64,000 bases of DNA from Paracoccus aminophilus JCM 7686 (GTDB lineage: Bacteria > Pseudomonadota > Alphaproteobacteria > Rhodobacterales > Rhodobacteraceae), in NCBI RefSeq assembly GCF_000444995.1, contig NC_022041.1:72501-136500 (forward strand), read 5' to 3'. Under the pieces are notes generated by a model that saw nothing but the letters and a program-made list of their open reading frames with translations, made no database searches and was not told the DNA's origin. The translations under genes were made by a program, and so were the position numbers. Positions 10,062 through 17,812 of the stretch are shown in pieces; position 1 is the stretch's first letter, and each line of letters opens with the position of its first letter.

Positions 10062-10836
10062 TCGATGTCTCTTCGGTTAGCGGTTCCAGGGTCAGAAGCT
10101 GCCGGATGGCGCTGGCGACCAAGGCAGAACGTTCGGCGGGGGCGGCATGGCGTTGGGCGAAGGCCTGAGAGAGTTGGCGATATCGCGGATCGTGGAAGAA
10201 GTAGATCCCGAGATGAAGCGAAAACACTGAGAACATTACCGCCACATCCGCAGGCATTTGTTGCTGCACGATATTCCGATTTAGCAAATCGCAAAACCAT
10301 TCCAATGCCCTGAGCGGAAAAATAGCCGTTCGATCGGGCCAAGCTTCGCGCAGAACAGCAACCTGCATGTCCCGCGGAAGCTCATAGGTTGAAATCGGAT
10401 TGCTCTCCAGCAGGCCGAGCATATCCTGACAGGCGAGCAACAGCCGTGCGGGCTCGCTGGCCTCGACCGCAGCGATTCGCTGCCAGCGGCTGGCGAAGGG
10501 CATCATCGCCGCCGGATCGGGCGCGCGCCGCAGCTGGTCATTGTCATCCGACCAGCCCGCGCGGCGCAATTCGCTTTGATAGAGCGGGTTGGCCTCGAAG
10601 GCGTAACCGCACAGCACCGAGATCGCGAGATAGCTCAGATGTTCGCGGCTGCGCGCGATGCCAAGGCTGCGCGAGCGCTCCAGGCAGGCGCGGGCAAAGT
10701 CGCGGCGCAGCTCGGACGTGGCCAGAAGCGGGTCGTCATCATAGGCGAAGTCGAGAAATTGCTCGGCCTCGGTCAAATATTGCTCGACCAGCTCGTCCCG
10801 GCTGGCGCGACGCGCGTCCTCTGACAGGATGTCCAC
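10054..10836 (-). CDS. Unknown protein between DUF4123 adaptor and effector
   Basis: About 260 residues, mostly helical in appearance (LVEQYLTEAEQFLDFAY..., ELRRDFARACLERSRSLGIA), with no family I recognise. No signal peptide or membrane helix is evident. The GTG start at 10836 lies 6 bases after the stop of the upstream DUF4123 gene, and its 3' end overlaps the effector start by 8 bp, so the genes are cotranscribed and probably translationally coupled. Its position suggests a helper or chaperone for loading the effector. Upstream in-frame extension overlaps the DUF4123 gene and lacks conservation signs. Confidence 0.6.
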   Translation of the reverse strand: MDILSEDARRASRDELVEQYLTEAEQFLDFAYDDDPLLATSELRRDFARACLERSRSLGIARSREHLSYLAISVLCGYAFEANPLYQSELRRAGWSDDNDQLRRAPDPAAMMPFASRWQRIAAVEASEPARLLLACQDMLGLLESNPISTYELPRDMQVAVLREAWPDRTAIFPLRALEWFCDLLNRNIVQQQMPADVAVMFSVFSLHLGIYFFHDPRYRQLSQAFAQRHAAPAERSALVASAIRQLLTLEPLTEETSNG

Positions 10837-10841
10837 GAGTT

Positions 10842-11570
10842 TCAGGGCGCAGTCTCCATCAACGCGGGGGGAGGGGGAGACATGCCGGGCGCGGACAGGC
10901 TTTGGGAAACGATCAGGCAAGCGCCCTCGCGCGGCACCGGGGCGATCAGAACCGGGCAGGGACGAAAGAAGGCGGCGGCGCTGGGAAGATCGCGGCTGAG
11001 ATAGAGCATTCGGATCGAAATGGCTTCCCAGAAGCGGAAATAGATCCACTTTCCGGCCTCGTCCTCGATCCGGGTGAATTTGCGGAAATGACGCCAAAGC
11101 TCGTGCAGGCCAAGCGTCGAGGTGAAGTAAAGCGCGGGCGCAAGATCCCACAGCCCGACAGGCCCCTCGCCTTGGGTGAACAGGCGGCGGGTCAGCCGGT
11201 TTTCCTGATCGAGCGCGACAAGCCAGGGCGCGACATGGCCCCAGGTTTCCTGCGCGGCGCCCTTGAACAGGCAGCGATGCGGCAGGCCGCTGGTCTCAAG
11301 CGTTTCGGACAGATTGACCAGCTTGGCCGCGTCGAGAATGGCATAGGCCCGCGGCGTGCCTTCAGGCATTTCCGGGGACGGGGGCCGCTCGGGCGGGAAG
11401 AGCAGGGGCTCGAGGAGGTCGATCACCGCGCGCTTGGGAAAGGACCCAAGCTGCTCGTCCAGAGGCGATAGCCCCTCGAGCCGGGTCATGGACAATCCCA
11501 TAGGCGGCAGCGTTACCGCTTGCGCCCGAGACCACCAGGCCTCCTGTCCACCTCCCTCTGGCACCGACAT
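10842..11570 (-). CDS. DUF4123-domain T6SS adaptor/chaperone
   Basis: A 242-residue protein with the features of DUF4123: AYAILDAAKLVNLSETLETSGL, then LFKGAAQETWGHVAPWLVAL, then LWDLAPALYFTSTLGLHELWRHFRK and KWIYFRFWEAISIRMLY. Family members act as effector chaperones/adaptors that help load cargo onto VgrG spikes. No VgrG, Hcp or core T6SS gene is in this window, so this is an orphan cargo operon or depends on a T6SS elsewhere. The ATG giving MSVPEGGG is chosen; another ATG 36 bp upstream is possible. Confidence 0.78.
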   Translation of the reverse strand: MSVPEGGGQEAWWSRAQAVTLPPMGLSMTRLEGLSPLDEQLGSFPKRAVIDLLEPLLFPPERPPSPEMPEGTPRAYAILDAAKLVNLSETLETSGLPHRCLFKGAAQETWGHVAPWLVALDQENRLTRRLFTQGEGPVGLWDLAPALYFTSTLGLHELWRHFRKFTRIEDEAGKWIYFRFWEAISIRMLYLSRDLPSAAAFFRPCPVLIAPVPREGACLIVSQSLSAPGMSPPPPALMETAP

Positions 11571-11675
11571 GCCGCCATCCGTTGCAAAATTTCTGGCGAT
11601 AACCATAGCAGTGGCGACCGGCTACAACAAGGAAGTTGCGGACAAATTACGCAAATGACGGGGCGGAGTTCACCC

Positions 11676-12623
11676 CTAGAGACCGGTCAAAGGGGTGGCG
11701 CGGACCACCTCCCAGACGAGTTCCTGCATCCTCTGCGCGAGTTCGGGGCTGGGCGCGGTCGCCGGGCTGCCGTCAGCGCGCTGCAACGCATGGGGCAGGC
11801 CGACCGGCGACTTGCCATAGATCACCGCATAATGAGTCAGCGCGACCAGATAATTGCCCAGATCGTTCAGATGGATCGGGTCGGGTTTGCCGTCAGGCGA
11901 GATCGCGAAGAGGTCGCGGCGGGTCCTCAGTTCCGCGATACCCTCGGGCGTGGCCTCGGCCTCGGTGACGACGCGGGCCATGACCTGCCCGGCCGGGATC
12001 AGCCAGACCGGCTTTTTCGCGGCCCGCGCCGCAGGCCAGAGCAGATTCGGCACCCACATTGCCTGAAGATCCTCGGGCAGCCGCGCCAGCCAATCCGGCC
12101 CGGCGTCGAGCGCGTGCCAGCTTTCGTAAAGAAAGACCTCGATCTCGGGATTGCCCGCCACCGCCTCGGCCGCCCATTTCGCGGCATAGCTGCGGCTGTC
12201 GTGATAGCGAATCGCATCCTTGAGCGTGACCATTTCGGTCATCACGAAAGCATCATAGTCGCCGCTGGCCAGCGCCTGATGGGCATCGCGGGAAAAGGGC
12301 GTCGCGTTTTCCTGCTCGAAGCCGTTGATCTTCAGATCGGGCTCGAAATGCTCGCGCAGGCTGGTGCCCCAGCCCAGCTGCAGGCGGTAGTCATGGCCCT
12401 CTCCGGCAAGCTGGGACAGCATGGCGGGCATGTCACGGCCGACAAGGCTATGGCCGAGCTGAACGAGCTTGCGCGGCCCGGGCGGGATGTCGCGTTTGTG
12501 CTGGTAGAGCGCCTGCACATCCTCGCCGGTGTCGCGCGGGCGGGCATCGGCTTTCGGGCGCAGGACCAGAAAGAGCGCGGCTCCGATCAGGCAGAGCGTC
12601 AGCAGGGCAATCAGAATGCGCAT
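11676..12623 (-). CDS. Membrane-anchored SGNH/GDSL-like protein of unknown function
   Basis: A 315-residue protein starting with one hydrophobic helix (MRILIALLTLCLIGAALFLV), probably an uncleaved anchor exposing the rest to the periplasm. The motif QLGHSLVGRDMP may correspond to block I of the SGNH hydrolase fold, and DPIHLNDLGNYLVAL near the end to the D-x-x-H block. Substrate unknown; polysaccharide deacylation or carbohydrate esterase roles are typical for such folds. It is a single gene, separated from the T6SS-like operon by about 70 bp and from the upstream permease by a terminator. Confidence 0.6.
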   Translation of the reverse strand: MRILIALLTLCLIGAALFLVLRPKADARPRDTGEDVQALYQHKRDIPPGPRKLVQLGHSLVGRDMPAMLSQLAGEGHDYRLQLGWGTSLREHFEPDLKINGFEQENATPFSRDAHQALASGDYDAFVMTEMVTLKDAIRYHDSRSYAAKWAAEAVAGNPEIEVFLYESWHALDAGPDWLARLPEDLQAMWVPNLLWPAARAAKKPVWLIPAGQVMARVVTEAEATPEGIAELRTRRDLFAISPDGKPDPIHLNDLGNYLVALTHYAVIYGKSPVGLPHALQRADGSPATAPSPELAQRMQELVWEVVRATPLTGL

Positions 12624-12726
12624 GGGGCAGGTCCTTGAAGCGGGGCCGGTCCGAAGCGGAACGCGTAACCTGCTTTTCATCCCGCAGCCGGGGGTCTCGG
12701 TCAATCCGGCGCGATGTCGCAGCACA

Positions 12727-12757
12727 GCAAAAAGGGCGCCTCCAGCGGAAGGCGCCC
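12727..12757 (-). terminator. Rho-independent terminator for the AI-2E permease gene
   Basis: On the minus strand the sequence reads agggcgcc-ttccgctg-gaggcgccct followed by TTTTT, a strong GC stem with a T-run. It begins 20 bp after the stop codon of the permease gene and before the SGNH-like gene, so it separates the two transcription units. Confidence 0.75.
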
Positions 12758-12776
12758 TGAATTTATCTGCCGGTCC

Positions 12777-13973
12777 TCAGCTCTCGGGGAGGCTTGGCCG
12801 GTCGGGCAGGAGCGGCGGTCGGGTCTCGATCTCACGCTGCCATTCGCGCCAGATGGTGATGAGCAGCGCCATCAGCACCGGGCCGACAAACAGGCCGACG
12901 ATGCCCATGGTCTTCACCCCGCCGATGAGGCCGAAGAAGGTGGGAAGGAAGGGCAGTTTGACCGGGCCGCCGACCAGCATCGGGCGGATGGTCTTGTCGA
13001 CGATGAACAGCTCGACCGTGCCCCAAAGAAACAGGCCGATCCCCGCTGCGGGCGAGCCGCTGGCCGCGAGATAGCCCGAGATCAGCGTGAAGGACAGCGG
13101 CGCGCCGCCCGGGATCAGCGCCATGAAGCCTGTGATCACACCGAAGGCCACGGGCGAGGGCACGCCCGCCACCCAATAGGCGACGCCGAGCACCAGCCCC
13201 TCGCCGATGGCGATCAGGGTCATGCCGGTCACGGTGGCGCTGATCGTGGCGGGCACGACGCGTGAGAGCCGGTCCCAGCGCTCGGGCAGGATGCGGGCGC
13301 CGGCGCGGTCGATCTGGGCCACGATCTTTTCGCCGTCGCGGTAGAAGACGAAAAGCGTGACCAGCGTGAACAGCAGCGTCAGCGCCATATGCAGGGTGAG
13401 CACGCCCGCGGTGATGATGCCGCGATAGAGCACCGCGATATTCGAGCCGCTGACCGCCTGCACGATTTCACTGATCGAGCCCGGGCGGCCGATGAAGACC
13501 TGCCATTGCTCGTCAAGCCAGGGCCCGACTTGGGGCAGCTCGACCATCCAGTCCGGGGTTGGCGCGCCGACGGCATTGACCTGCAATGCCCAGGAAAACC
13601 AGCTGCGCAGCTCGGCGATCGTGTAAAACAGCGCGAGCGTCAGCGGCACGACCAGCAACAGCACGATGGCCAGCACCATGAGCGTGGCCGCCCAGGTCGG
13701 GCCAAGCCCAAGCCGGTTCGCCAGCCGGTCGCGCAAGGGCCAGCTTGCAACCGAGACCACCGTCGCCGCCAGAACCGGGACGATGAAGCCATGGAAGAAA
13801 TAGATCGAGGCGATCAACACCCCAAGCAGCAGCCAGCGCGCCGCCGAGACATCGGTGATCAGCGGGCTGCGATAGCGCGCGCGCGTCGTCGGACTTGCTT
13901 CGGGACTTCCGGAATCCGCGGAGCCGGTTATCGCAGGAGGGGCAGCCGGAGAGAGGTGAGAGGAATCGGCCAT
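12777..13973 (-). CDS. AI-2E/PerM-family permease
   Basis: A 398-residue polytopic protein with about seven to eight membrane helices. Family features include the paired helices near the N-terminus (WLLLGVLIASIYFFHGFIVP), a long external loop after helix 3 (residues ~140-200) and the C-terminal GGVKTMGIVGLFVGPVLMAL, matching the conserved G-(I/L)-x-G-x-F-x-G-P segment of the family. The N-terminal ~40 residues are low complexity. Export of small molecules is the general role; the substrate cannot be told. The second family member here, at 3972-6344, is much longer. Confidence 0.85.
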   Translation of the reverse strand: MADSSHLSPAAPPAITGSADSGSPEASPTTRARYRSPLITDVSAARWLLLGVLIASIYFFHGFIVPVLAATVVSVASWPLRDRLANRLGLGPTWAATLMVLAIVLLLVVPLTLALFYTIAELRSWFSWALQVNAVGAPTPDWMVELPQVGPWLDEQWQVFIGRPGSISEIVQAVSGSNIAVLYRGIITAGVLTLHMALTLLFTLVTLFVFYRDGEKIVAQIDRAGARILPERWDRLSRVVPATISATVTGMTLIAIGEGLVLGVAYWVAGVPSPVAFGVITGFMALIPGGAPLSFTLISGYLAASGSPAAGIGLFLWGTVELFIVDKTIRPMLVGGPVKLPFLPTFFGLIGGVKTMGIVGLFVGPVLMALLITIWREWQREIETRPPLLPDRPSLPES

Positions 13974-14086
13974 CTGCGTCGTTCGATGCTCCTATGGTCA
14001 GGACGGGATACCAGATGTGTGGACCTTAGGTCTGGCATGTCACGGTTTTCTTAAAAACACATTTCCTGCACCTGATCAGCCCGAAC

Positions 14087-14113
14087 CAGCGGAAAAGTGA
14101 TCACATTCCGCTG
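14087..14113. promoter_or_regulatory. Nested palindrome, possible operator
   Basis: Outer arms cagcggaa and ttccgctg flank an 11-base centre that itself holds the perfect palindrome gtgatcac. It lies 113 bp upstream of the AI-2E permease start and about 490 bp upstream of the amine oxidase. No regulator gene is adjacent, so the binding protein is unknown. Confidence 0.4.
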
Positions 14114-14379
14114 CGAAGCACCTCCAGCACGGCTCCGACGCGGAAAACCGGCCATTTCGGCAGGGCGCGTCAGCGGCGCGGGCCAGATGTGGACACAGAG
14201 AGGATCGGGGCAGAGGGGTGGACATCAGCCGGAACTCTAGCTGGCGTCCGGCGAAAGATAAATCACGAGAATCGGATAAAAGTATGAGGATGCATGGGCT
14301 TGCACGATCCGGTTGTCTCGTGTTTCCGCATGCATTCCTGTGGTTGTTCTGATCAAGCGCGCGGCTTCGTCCCGCAAAG

Positions 14380-14398
14380 ATCTGACATCGTGTCAGAT
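14380..14398. promoter_or_regulatory. Perfect dyad upstream of the amine oxidase gene, possible operator
   Basis: Arms atctgaca and tgtcagat separated by tcg. It lies 207 bp before the start codon of the flavin amine oxidase. A dyad with the same TGACA/TGTCA core but a four-base centre occurs at 51727-51744. A regulator binding site is likely from its perfection and position; the regulator is not known. Confidence 0.45.
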
Positions 14399-14605
14399 GA
14401 GGGGCTCTGATTGCGGTTTTGAGGGGTGACAGCCTTGATGAGACTGGCTAAAGACAATCTTCTCAGTAATGATGAAATCCTGAAATAATCTTCGGGTAAT
14501 TCTCCTTTCGGGCGCAAAAATACACCCTTGTTCTTCTGGTCTCGCAAGGTCAGAAGGGTTGTGTCAAAATGTCGCAAGACTTTTGTATTAACCGGAGAAG
14601 ATTAC

Positions 14606-16192
14606 ATGTCTGAGATTTCCACGGGAATGACGAGGCGTAACCTCCTGGCGATGGTGGGCATCGCTGCTGGCGCATCCGCAATGTATAGCGCGATGGCCGG
14701 GATGGGTTACGCTGGGGCGTCCGACTACAAGGGCCCCTTGAAGTTGGAAGGCGATCCCAAGGGCACCTCTGTCCTGATCCTGGGTGCTGGTCTTGCCGGC
14801 ATGACCGCCGCCTATGAGCTGCGCAATGCGGGTTATAAGGTCCAGGTTCTGGAATATCGCGAAAAGGCCGGTGGCCGTTGCTGGACCCTGCGGGGCGGCG
14901 ATGTGTTCACCGAACTCGGTGGCTTCAAGCAGGAAGTCAAATTCGCCGAGGGCAACTACCTGAACCCCGGCCCGTGGCGCATTCCGTCGGACCACTATGC
15001 GGTTCTGGACTATTGCAAGCGCTTTGGCGTCAAGCTCGAGCCCTTCATTCAGCAGAACTACAACGCCTATCTGCACAACACCAATGCCTTTGGTGGCAAG
15101 CCGCAGCGCTTCAAGGAAATCCAGGCGGATTACCGGGGCCAGATTTCCGAGCTTCTGGCGAAAGCTGTCGACCAGAAGAAACTCGACGAGCTCGTGACCG
15201 AAGAAGACGCAGCGCTCCTGATCGAGTCGCTGAAGAAATACGGCGTGCTGAACGACAAGATGGAATATGTGAAGTCGGACGACGTGTCGGGCTATCGCGG
15301 CTGGGAAAAAGATCCGGGCGGCGGTGTCGATTCGGCCGGCGTTCCCTCGGACATCATCTCGCTCTCGGACATCCTCAAGGGCCGTCTGTGGAACGATCTG
15401 ATCACCGGCGAGTCGATTGACCACCAAGCGGCGATCTTCCAGCCGATCGGCGGCATGGACATGATCGCTCAGGGCTTCGAGAAAGAAGTCAAAGATCTGA
15501 TCACCTATAACGTCAAGGTCATCAAGATCGAGGGCGGCGAAAACGGCGTCACCGCGACCTATGTCGATTCGAACGGCGGCACCGAAGAGAAAACCGCCAA
15601 GGCCGATTACTGCATCTGCACCATTCCCTTCTCGGTGCTGGGTCAGATCGACCACAACTTCAGCTCGGACATGACCGCGGCCATCGAGGACGTTTACTAC
15701 GCCTCCTCGGTCAAAGTCGGTCTCGAGTTCAAGCGTCGCTTCTGGGAACAGGACGAGCATATCTACGGCGGGATTTCCTACACGAATACCCCGATCACGC
15801 TCATCTCCTATCCCTCGACCAACTTCTTCAGCGATGGTCCGGGCGTTCTGCTGGCGGCTTATTCCTGGGGTGCGGCCTCGTATCAGTTCAACGCGGTTCC
15901 CGCGGAAGAGCGGATCGAGAAAGCCCTCGAATTCGGCGCCGAGATCCACCCGCAGTATCGCGAAGAGTTCTCGAACGGCGTGGGCGTTGGCTGGCACCGC
16001 GTGCCGTGGACGCTGGGTTGCTACGGCGTCTGGCGCGACATGGATGCGCATTACGACAATGCCTGCAAGATGGACCAACGCACGCTGATGGCGGGCGAAC
16101 ACATCTCGCACCTGCCGGCATGGCAGGAAGGCGCGATCCTGTCGGCTCTGGATGCGATCCAGCGTCTGCACAAGCATGTCACCGGCGCGTGA
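14606..16192 (+). CDS. Tat-exported flavin amine oxidase/dehydrogenase (MAO/LAAO family)
   Basis: A 528-residue enzyme of the monoamine oxidase / L-amino-acid oxidase family. The N-terminus MTRRNLLAMVGIAAGASA carries a twin-arginine motif (Arg10-Arg11), so folded FAD-loaded enzyme should reach the periplasm. The FAD dinucleotide motif GAGLAG is at residues 60-65 and the EKAGGRCWTL segment follows the acidic strand end. Near the C-terminus AGEHISHLPAWQEGAI (~496-510) matches the flavin-contacting segment of the family. A cytochrome c gene follows after 22 bp and a secreted RidA gene after that, which suggests that electrons go to the cytochrome rather than oxygen, as known for nicotine oxidoreductase NicA2 with CycN. 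The substrate amine is unknown. Confidence 0.85.
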   Translation: MSEISTGMTRRNLLAMVGIAAGASAMYSAMAGMGYAGASDYKGPLKLEGDPKGTSVLILGAGLAGMTAAYELRNAGYKVQVLEYREKAGGRCWTLRGGDVFTELGGFKQEVKFAEGNYLNPGPWRIPSDHYAVLDYCKRFGVKLEPFIQQNYNAYLHNTNAFGGKPQRFKEIQADYRGQISELLAKAVDQKKLDELVTEEDAALLIESLKKYGVLNDKMEYVKSDDVSGYRGWEKDPGGGVDSAGVPSDIISLSDILKGRLWNDLITGESIDHQAAIFQPIGGMDMIAQGFEKEVKDLITYNVKVIKIEGGENGVTATYVDSNGGTEEKTAKADYCICTIPFSVLGQIDHNFSSDMTAAIEDVYYASSVKVGLEFKRRFWEQDEHIYGGISYTNTPITLISYPSTNFFSDGPGVLLAAYSWGAASYQFNAVPAEERIEKALEFGAEIHPQYREEFSNGVGVGWHRVPWTLGCYGVWRDMDAHYDNACKMDQRTLMAGEHISHLPAWQEGAILSALDAIQRLHKHVTGA

Positions 16193-16214
16193 TCGTCAGA
16201 AGGGAAGCACAGAC

Positions 16215-16607
16215 ATGAAACGTCAGATCTCTCTGGTCGTCTTCGCGGCCACCCTTGCGATGTCGGGTTCGGCTTTCGCACAGGACTTCGTGCAAAGTGG
16301 CGCGGCCGCTGGCCTGCCGCAAACGCATGGCAAGGAAATCTACAACGCGATCTGCTCGGCATGCCACATGCCGGACGGTTCGGGTGCCGTGGGCGCTGGG
16401 CATTACCCGGCGCTGGCCAAGAACGAATTCGTGGAATCGCCGGATGCGGTGATTGCATGGGTTCTGCACGGCTACCGCGCCATGCCGCCGCTGGGCGGCG
16501 TCCTCAATGACGCGCAAGTTGCCGAGGTTGTGAATTACGTTCGCCACGATCTTGGGAATAATTACGAGGGCGAGACGACGGCTGCCGACGTGGCCGCAGC
16601 TCGCTGA
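16215..16607 (+). CDS. Periplasmic class I c-type cytochrome, probable electron acceptor of the amine oxidase
   Basis: A 130-residue precursor with a signal peptide ending AFA at about residue 22. The haem-binding motif CSACH is at residues 47-51, and Met90 in YRAMPPLGG is the likely axial ligand, so it is a small monohaem cytochrome of the cytochrome c6/c555 shape. It starts 22 bp after the amine oxidase with its own Shine-Dalgarno (agggaagc), and is followed by a strong terminator. Its location implies that it takes electrons from the FAD enzyme and passes them to the respiratory chain. This is inference by analogy with CycN. Confidence 0.88.
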   Translation: MKRQISLVVFAATLAMSGSAFAQDFVQSGAAAGLPQTHGKEIYNAICSACHMPDGSGAVGAGHYPALAKNEFVESPDAVIAWVLHGYRAMPPLGGVLNDAQVAEVVNYVRHDLGNNYEGETTAADVAAAR

Positions 16608-16613
16608 TCTGAA

Positions 16614-16639
16614 GGGGCTCGAAAGAGCCCTTTCTTTTT
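16614..16639 (+). terminator. Rho-independent terminator or attenuator between the cytochrome and ridA
   Basis: The stem gggctc/gagccc closes a GAAA tetraloop and is followed by tttcttttt. It lies 8 bp after the cytochrome stop and 25 bp before the RidA start. Read-through would give a lower level of RidA than of oxidase and cytochrome. Confidence 0.8.
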
Positions 16640-16665
16640 CCTATGTTTTTGGAAGGAACATGATG

Positions 16666-17151
16666 ATGAAAAAGACCTTCGTTCTTGCTGCAGCACTTTG
16701 CGCTGCGCCGCTGCTTGCCCATGCGGAAGATGTGATCCGTCACAAGACGCCGGGCTCGGATTTCCCGATTGCACGCGCGGTGGAAGTTCCGGCAGGCAAG
16801 ACGACCGTTTATGTCAGCGGCATGGTTCCGTCGATCGCCGATGAAAAGGCCGACCCCAAATCCCCCGAGGCCTGGGGCGACACCAAGACCCAGACCGAAA
16901 GCGTTCTGAAAAACATCGACGCTGCTTTGAAAGACCTGAAACTCACCATGGGTGATGTCGTCAAGATGCAGGTCTATCTGGTTGCGCCCGAAGGCAAGCC
17001 GGCCGATTTCGCAGGCTTCATGGAAGGCTATACCCAGTATTTCGGGACCGAAGCCCAGCCGAACCTGCCCGCACGTTCGGCGATGATCGTGAACAAACTG
17101 GTCAACCCGAACTGGCTGGTTGAAATCGAAGTGACGGCTGTCCGTCCCTGA
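16666..17151 (+). CDS. Secreted RidA/YjgF/YER057c-family protein
   Basis: A 161-residue protein with a Sec signal peptide (MKKTFVLAAALCAAPLLAHA, then E). The mature part has RidA features: VYVSGMVP, QTESVLKNIDAALKDLKLTMGDVVKMQVYL, and the terminal LPARSAMIVNKL with VEIEVTAV. RidA proteins hydrolyse reactive enamine/imine products of amine-oxidising and PLP enzymes in the cytosol; export is unusual. Next to a periplasmic amine oxidase it may release ammonia from the imine product. The catalytic arginine of RidA (R105 in the usual numbering) appears as the Arg in LPARS. Three ATGs lie in tandem; the third is best spaced from GGAAGG. Confidence 0.85.
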   Translation: MKKTFVLAAALCAAPLLAHAEDVIRHKTPGSDFPIARAVEVPAGKTTVYVSGMVPSIADEKADPKSPEAWGDTKTQTESVLKNIDAALKDLKLTMGDVVKMQVYLVAPEGKPADFAGFMEGYTQYFGTEAQPNLPARSAMIVNKLVNPNWLVEIEVTAVRP

Positions 17152-17159
17152 TCTGTGAC

Positions 17160-17187
17160 GGGCCGCCCTTGCGAGGGTGGCCCTGTC
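17160..17187 (+). terminator. Probable terminator after ridA
   Basis: A 10-bp stem gggccgccct/agggtggccc with one G-T pair and a 4-base loop begins 9 bp after the stop codon. The downstream sequence tgtctg is only weakly T-rich, so termination may be inefficient. Confidence 0.5.
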
Positions 17188-17252
17188 TGCACGGCGCCCC
17201 GGCCAGATGCTCCGGCCGGGGTTGTCGCTGAAGCGAAAGCGCAGCGCGGGAT

Positions 17253-17699
17253 TTATTTGTAAAAGCCCTGACGCAGCTTCACCCCATGTTCGAGCCAAGC
17301 CTTCATGGCGCAGAGCATCCCCGTCCAGCCCTCGCAATTCTGATAGCTCGATCGCCGCCCTTCGGCCGTGTCGGGCCAGCCGGATTCGGTGATGCGCAGC
17401 AATGTTCGATCGGGCGCGATGGCCTCGAAATCGAAGATGACGCGGGTTGGGCTGCCGGTGCTGGCGTCGCCCGGCCAAGACAGCTCGATGCGGCGGTCCT
17501 GCTCTGCCGCCTCGACCTGAACCGGGAAGGCGCCCGGAAAGTCGTGAAAGTCCCAGCTGACCGTGGCCCCGGGATCAAGGCGGCCCCTGGCGCCGCCGGT
17601 GGTGAAATATTCAGAGAGTTTTGCTGGATCGGCAACGGCCTCATAGACCTCGTGGATCGGCTTTGCGATCCGACCGCCGACCGTGAAGGAAAGTTCCAT
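17253..17699 (-). CDS. SRPBCC/AHSA1-family protein
   Basis: A 148-residue protein of the START-like/AHSA1 type: MELSFTVGGRIAKPIHEVYEAVADPAKLSEYFT at the N-terminus and GWTGMLCAMKAWLEHGVKLRQGFY at the C-terminus, where the last helix closes the hydrophobic pocket. Such proteins bind small hydrophobic ligands or act as stress-related factors. The start giving MELSF is chosen because the first strand of the fold begins there. It is a single gene between ridA and efp; its ligand is unknown. Confidence 0.8.
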   Translation of the reverse strand: MELSFTVGGRIAKPIHEVYEAVADPAKLSEYFTTGGARGRLDPGATVSWDFHDFPGAFPVQVEAAEQDRRIELSWPGDASTGSPTRVIFDFEAIAPDRTLLRITESGWPDTAEGRRSSYQNCEGWTGMLCAMKAWLEHGVKLRQGFYK

Positions 17700-17812
17700 C
17701 TGCCACCTCCCGCTTCGCACCTCTGGGGCGCGTCGAAGGCAACGCGAAACGCGGGCCGATGGATCCCGAAGCCGCGCGCCTCAACGGGCTGCGGCTTCGG
17801 GGAAAAGGCGGA

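Larger units (their letters stand above)
13974..14605. other. Long intergenic region upstream of the flavin amine oxidase gene
   Basis: About 630 bases between divergent genes. It carries no credible gene. Base composition becomes more AT-rich towards the amine oxidase gene. Two palindromes stand out: a nested dyad at 14087-14113 and a perfect 8-bp dyad at 14380-14398. The last 40 bases contain TTGTGT and TTGTAT separated by 16 bases, a possible weak promoter, followed by a GGAGAAG ribosome-binding site before the ATG. Confidence 0.6.

Noticed and set aside
8295..10313. 672-codon plus-strand frame
   Set aside because: Antisense to the putative effector operon, which shows real domains.
14588..16177. 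529-codon minus-strand frame
   Set aside because: Antisense to the flavin amine oxidase, which has clear FAD motifs.
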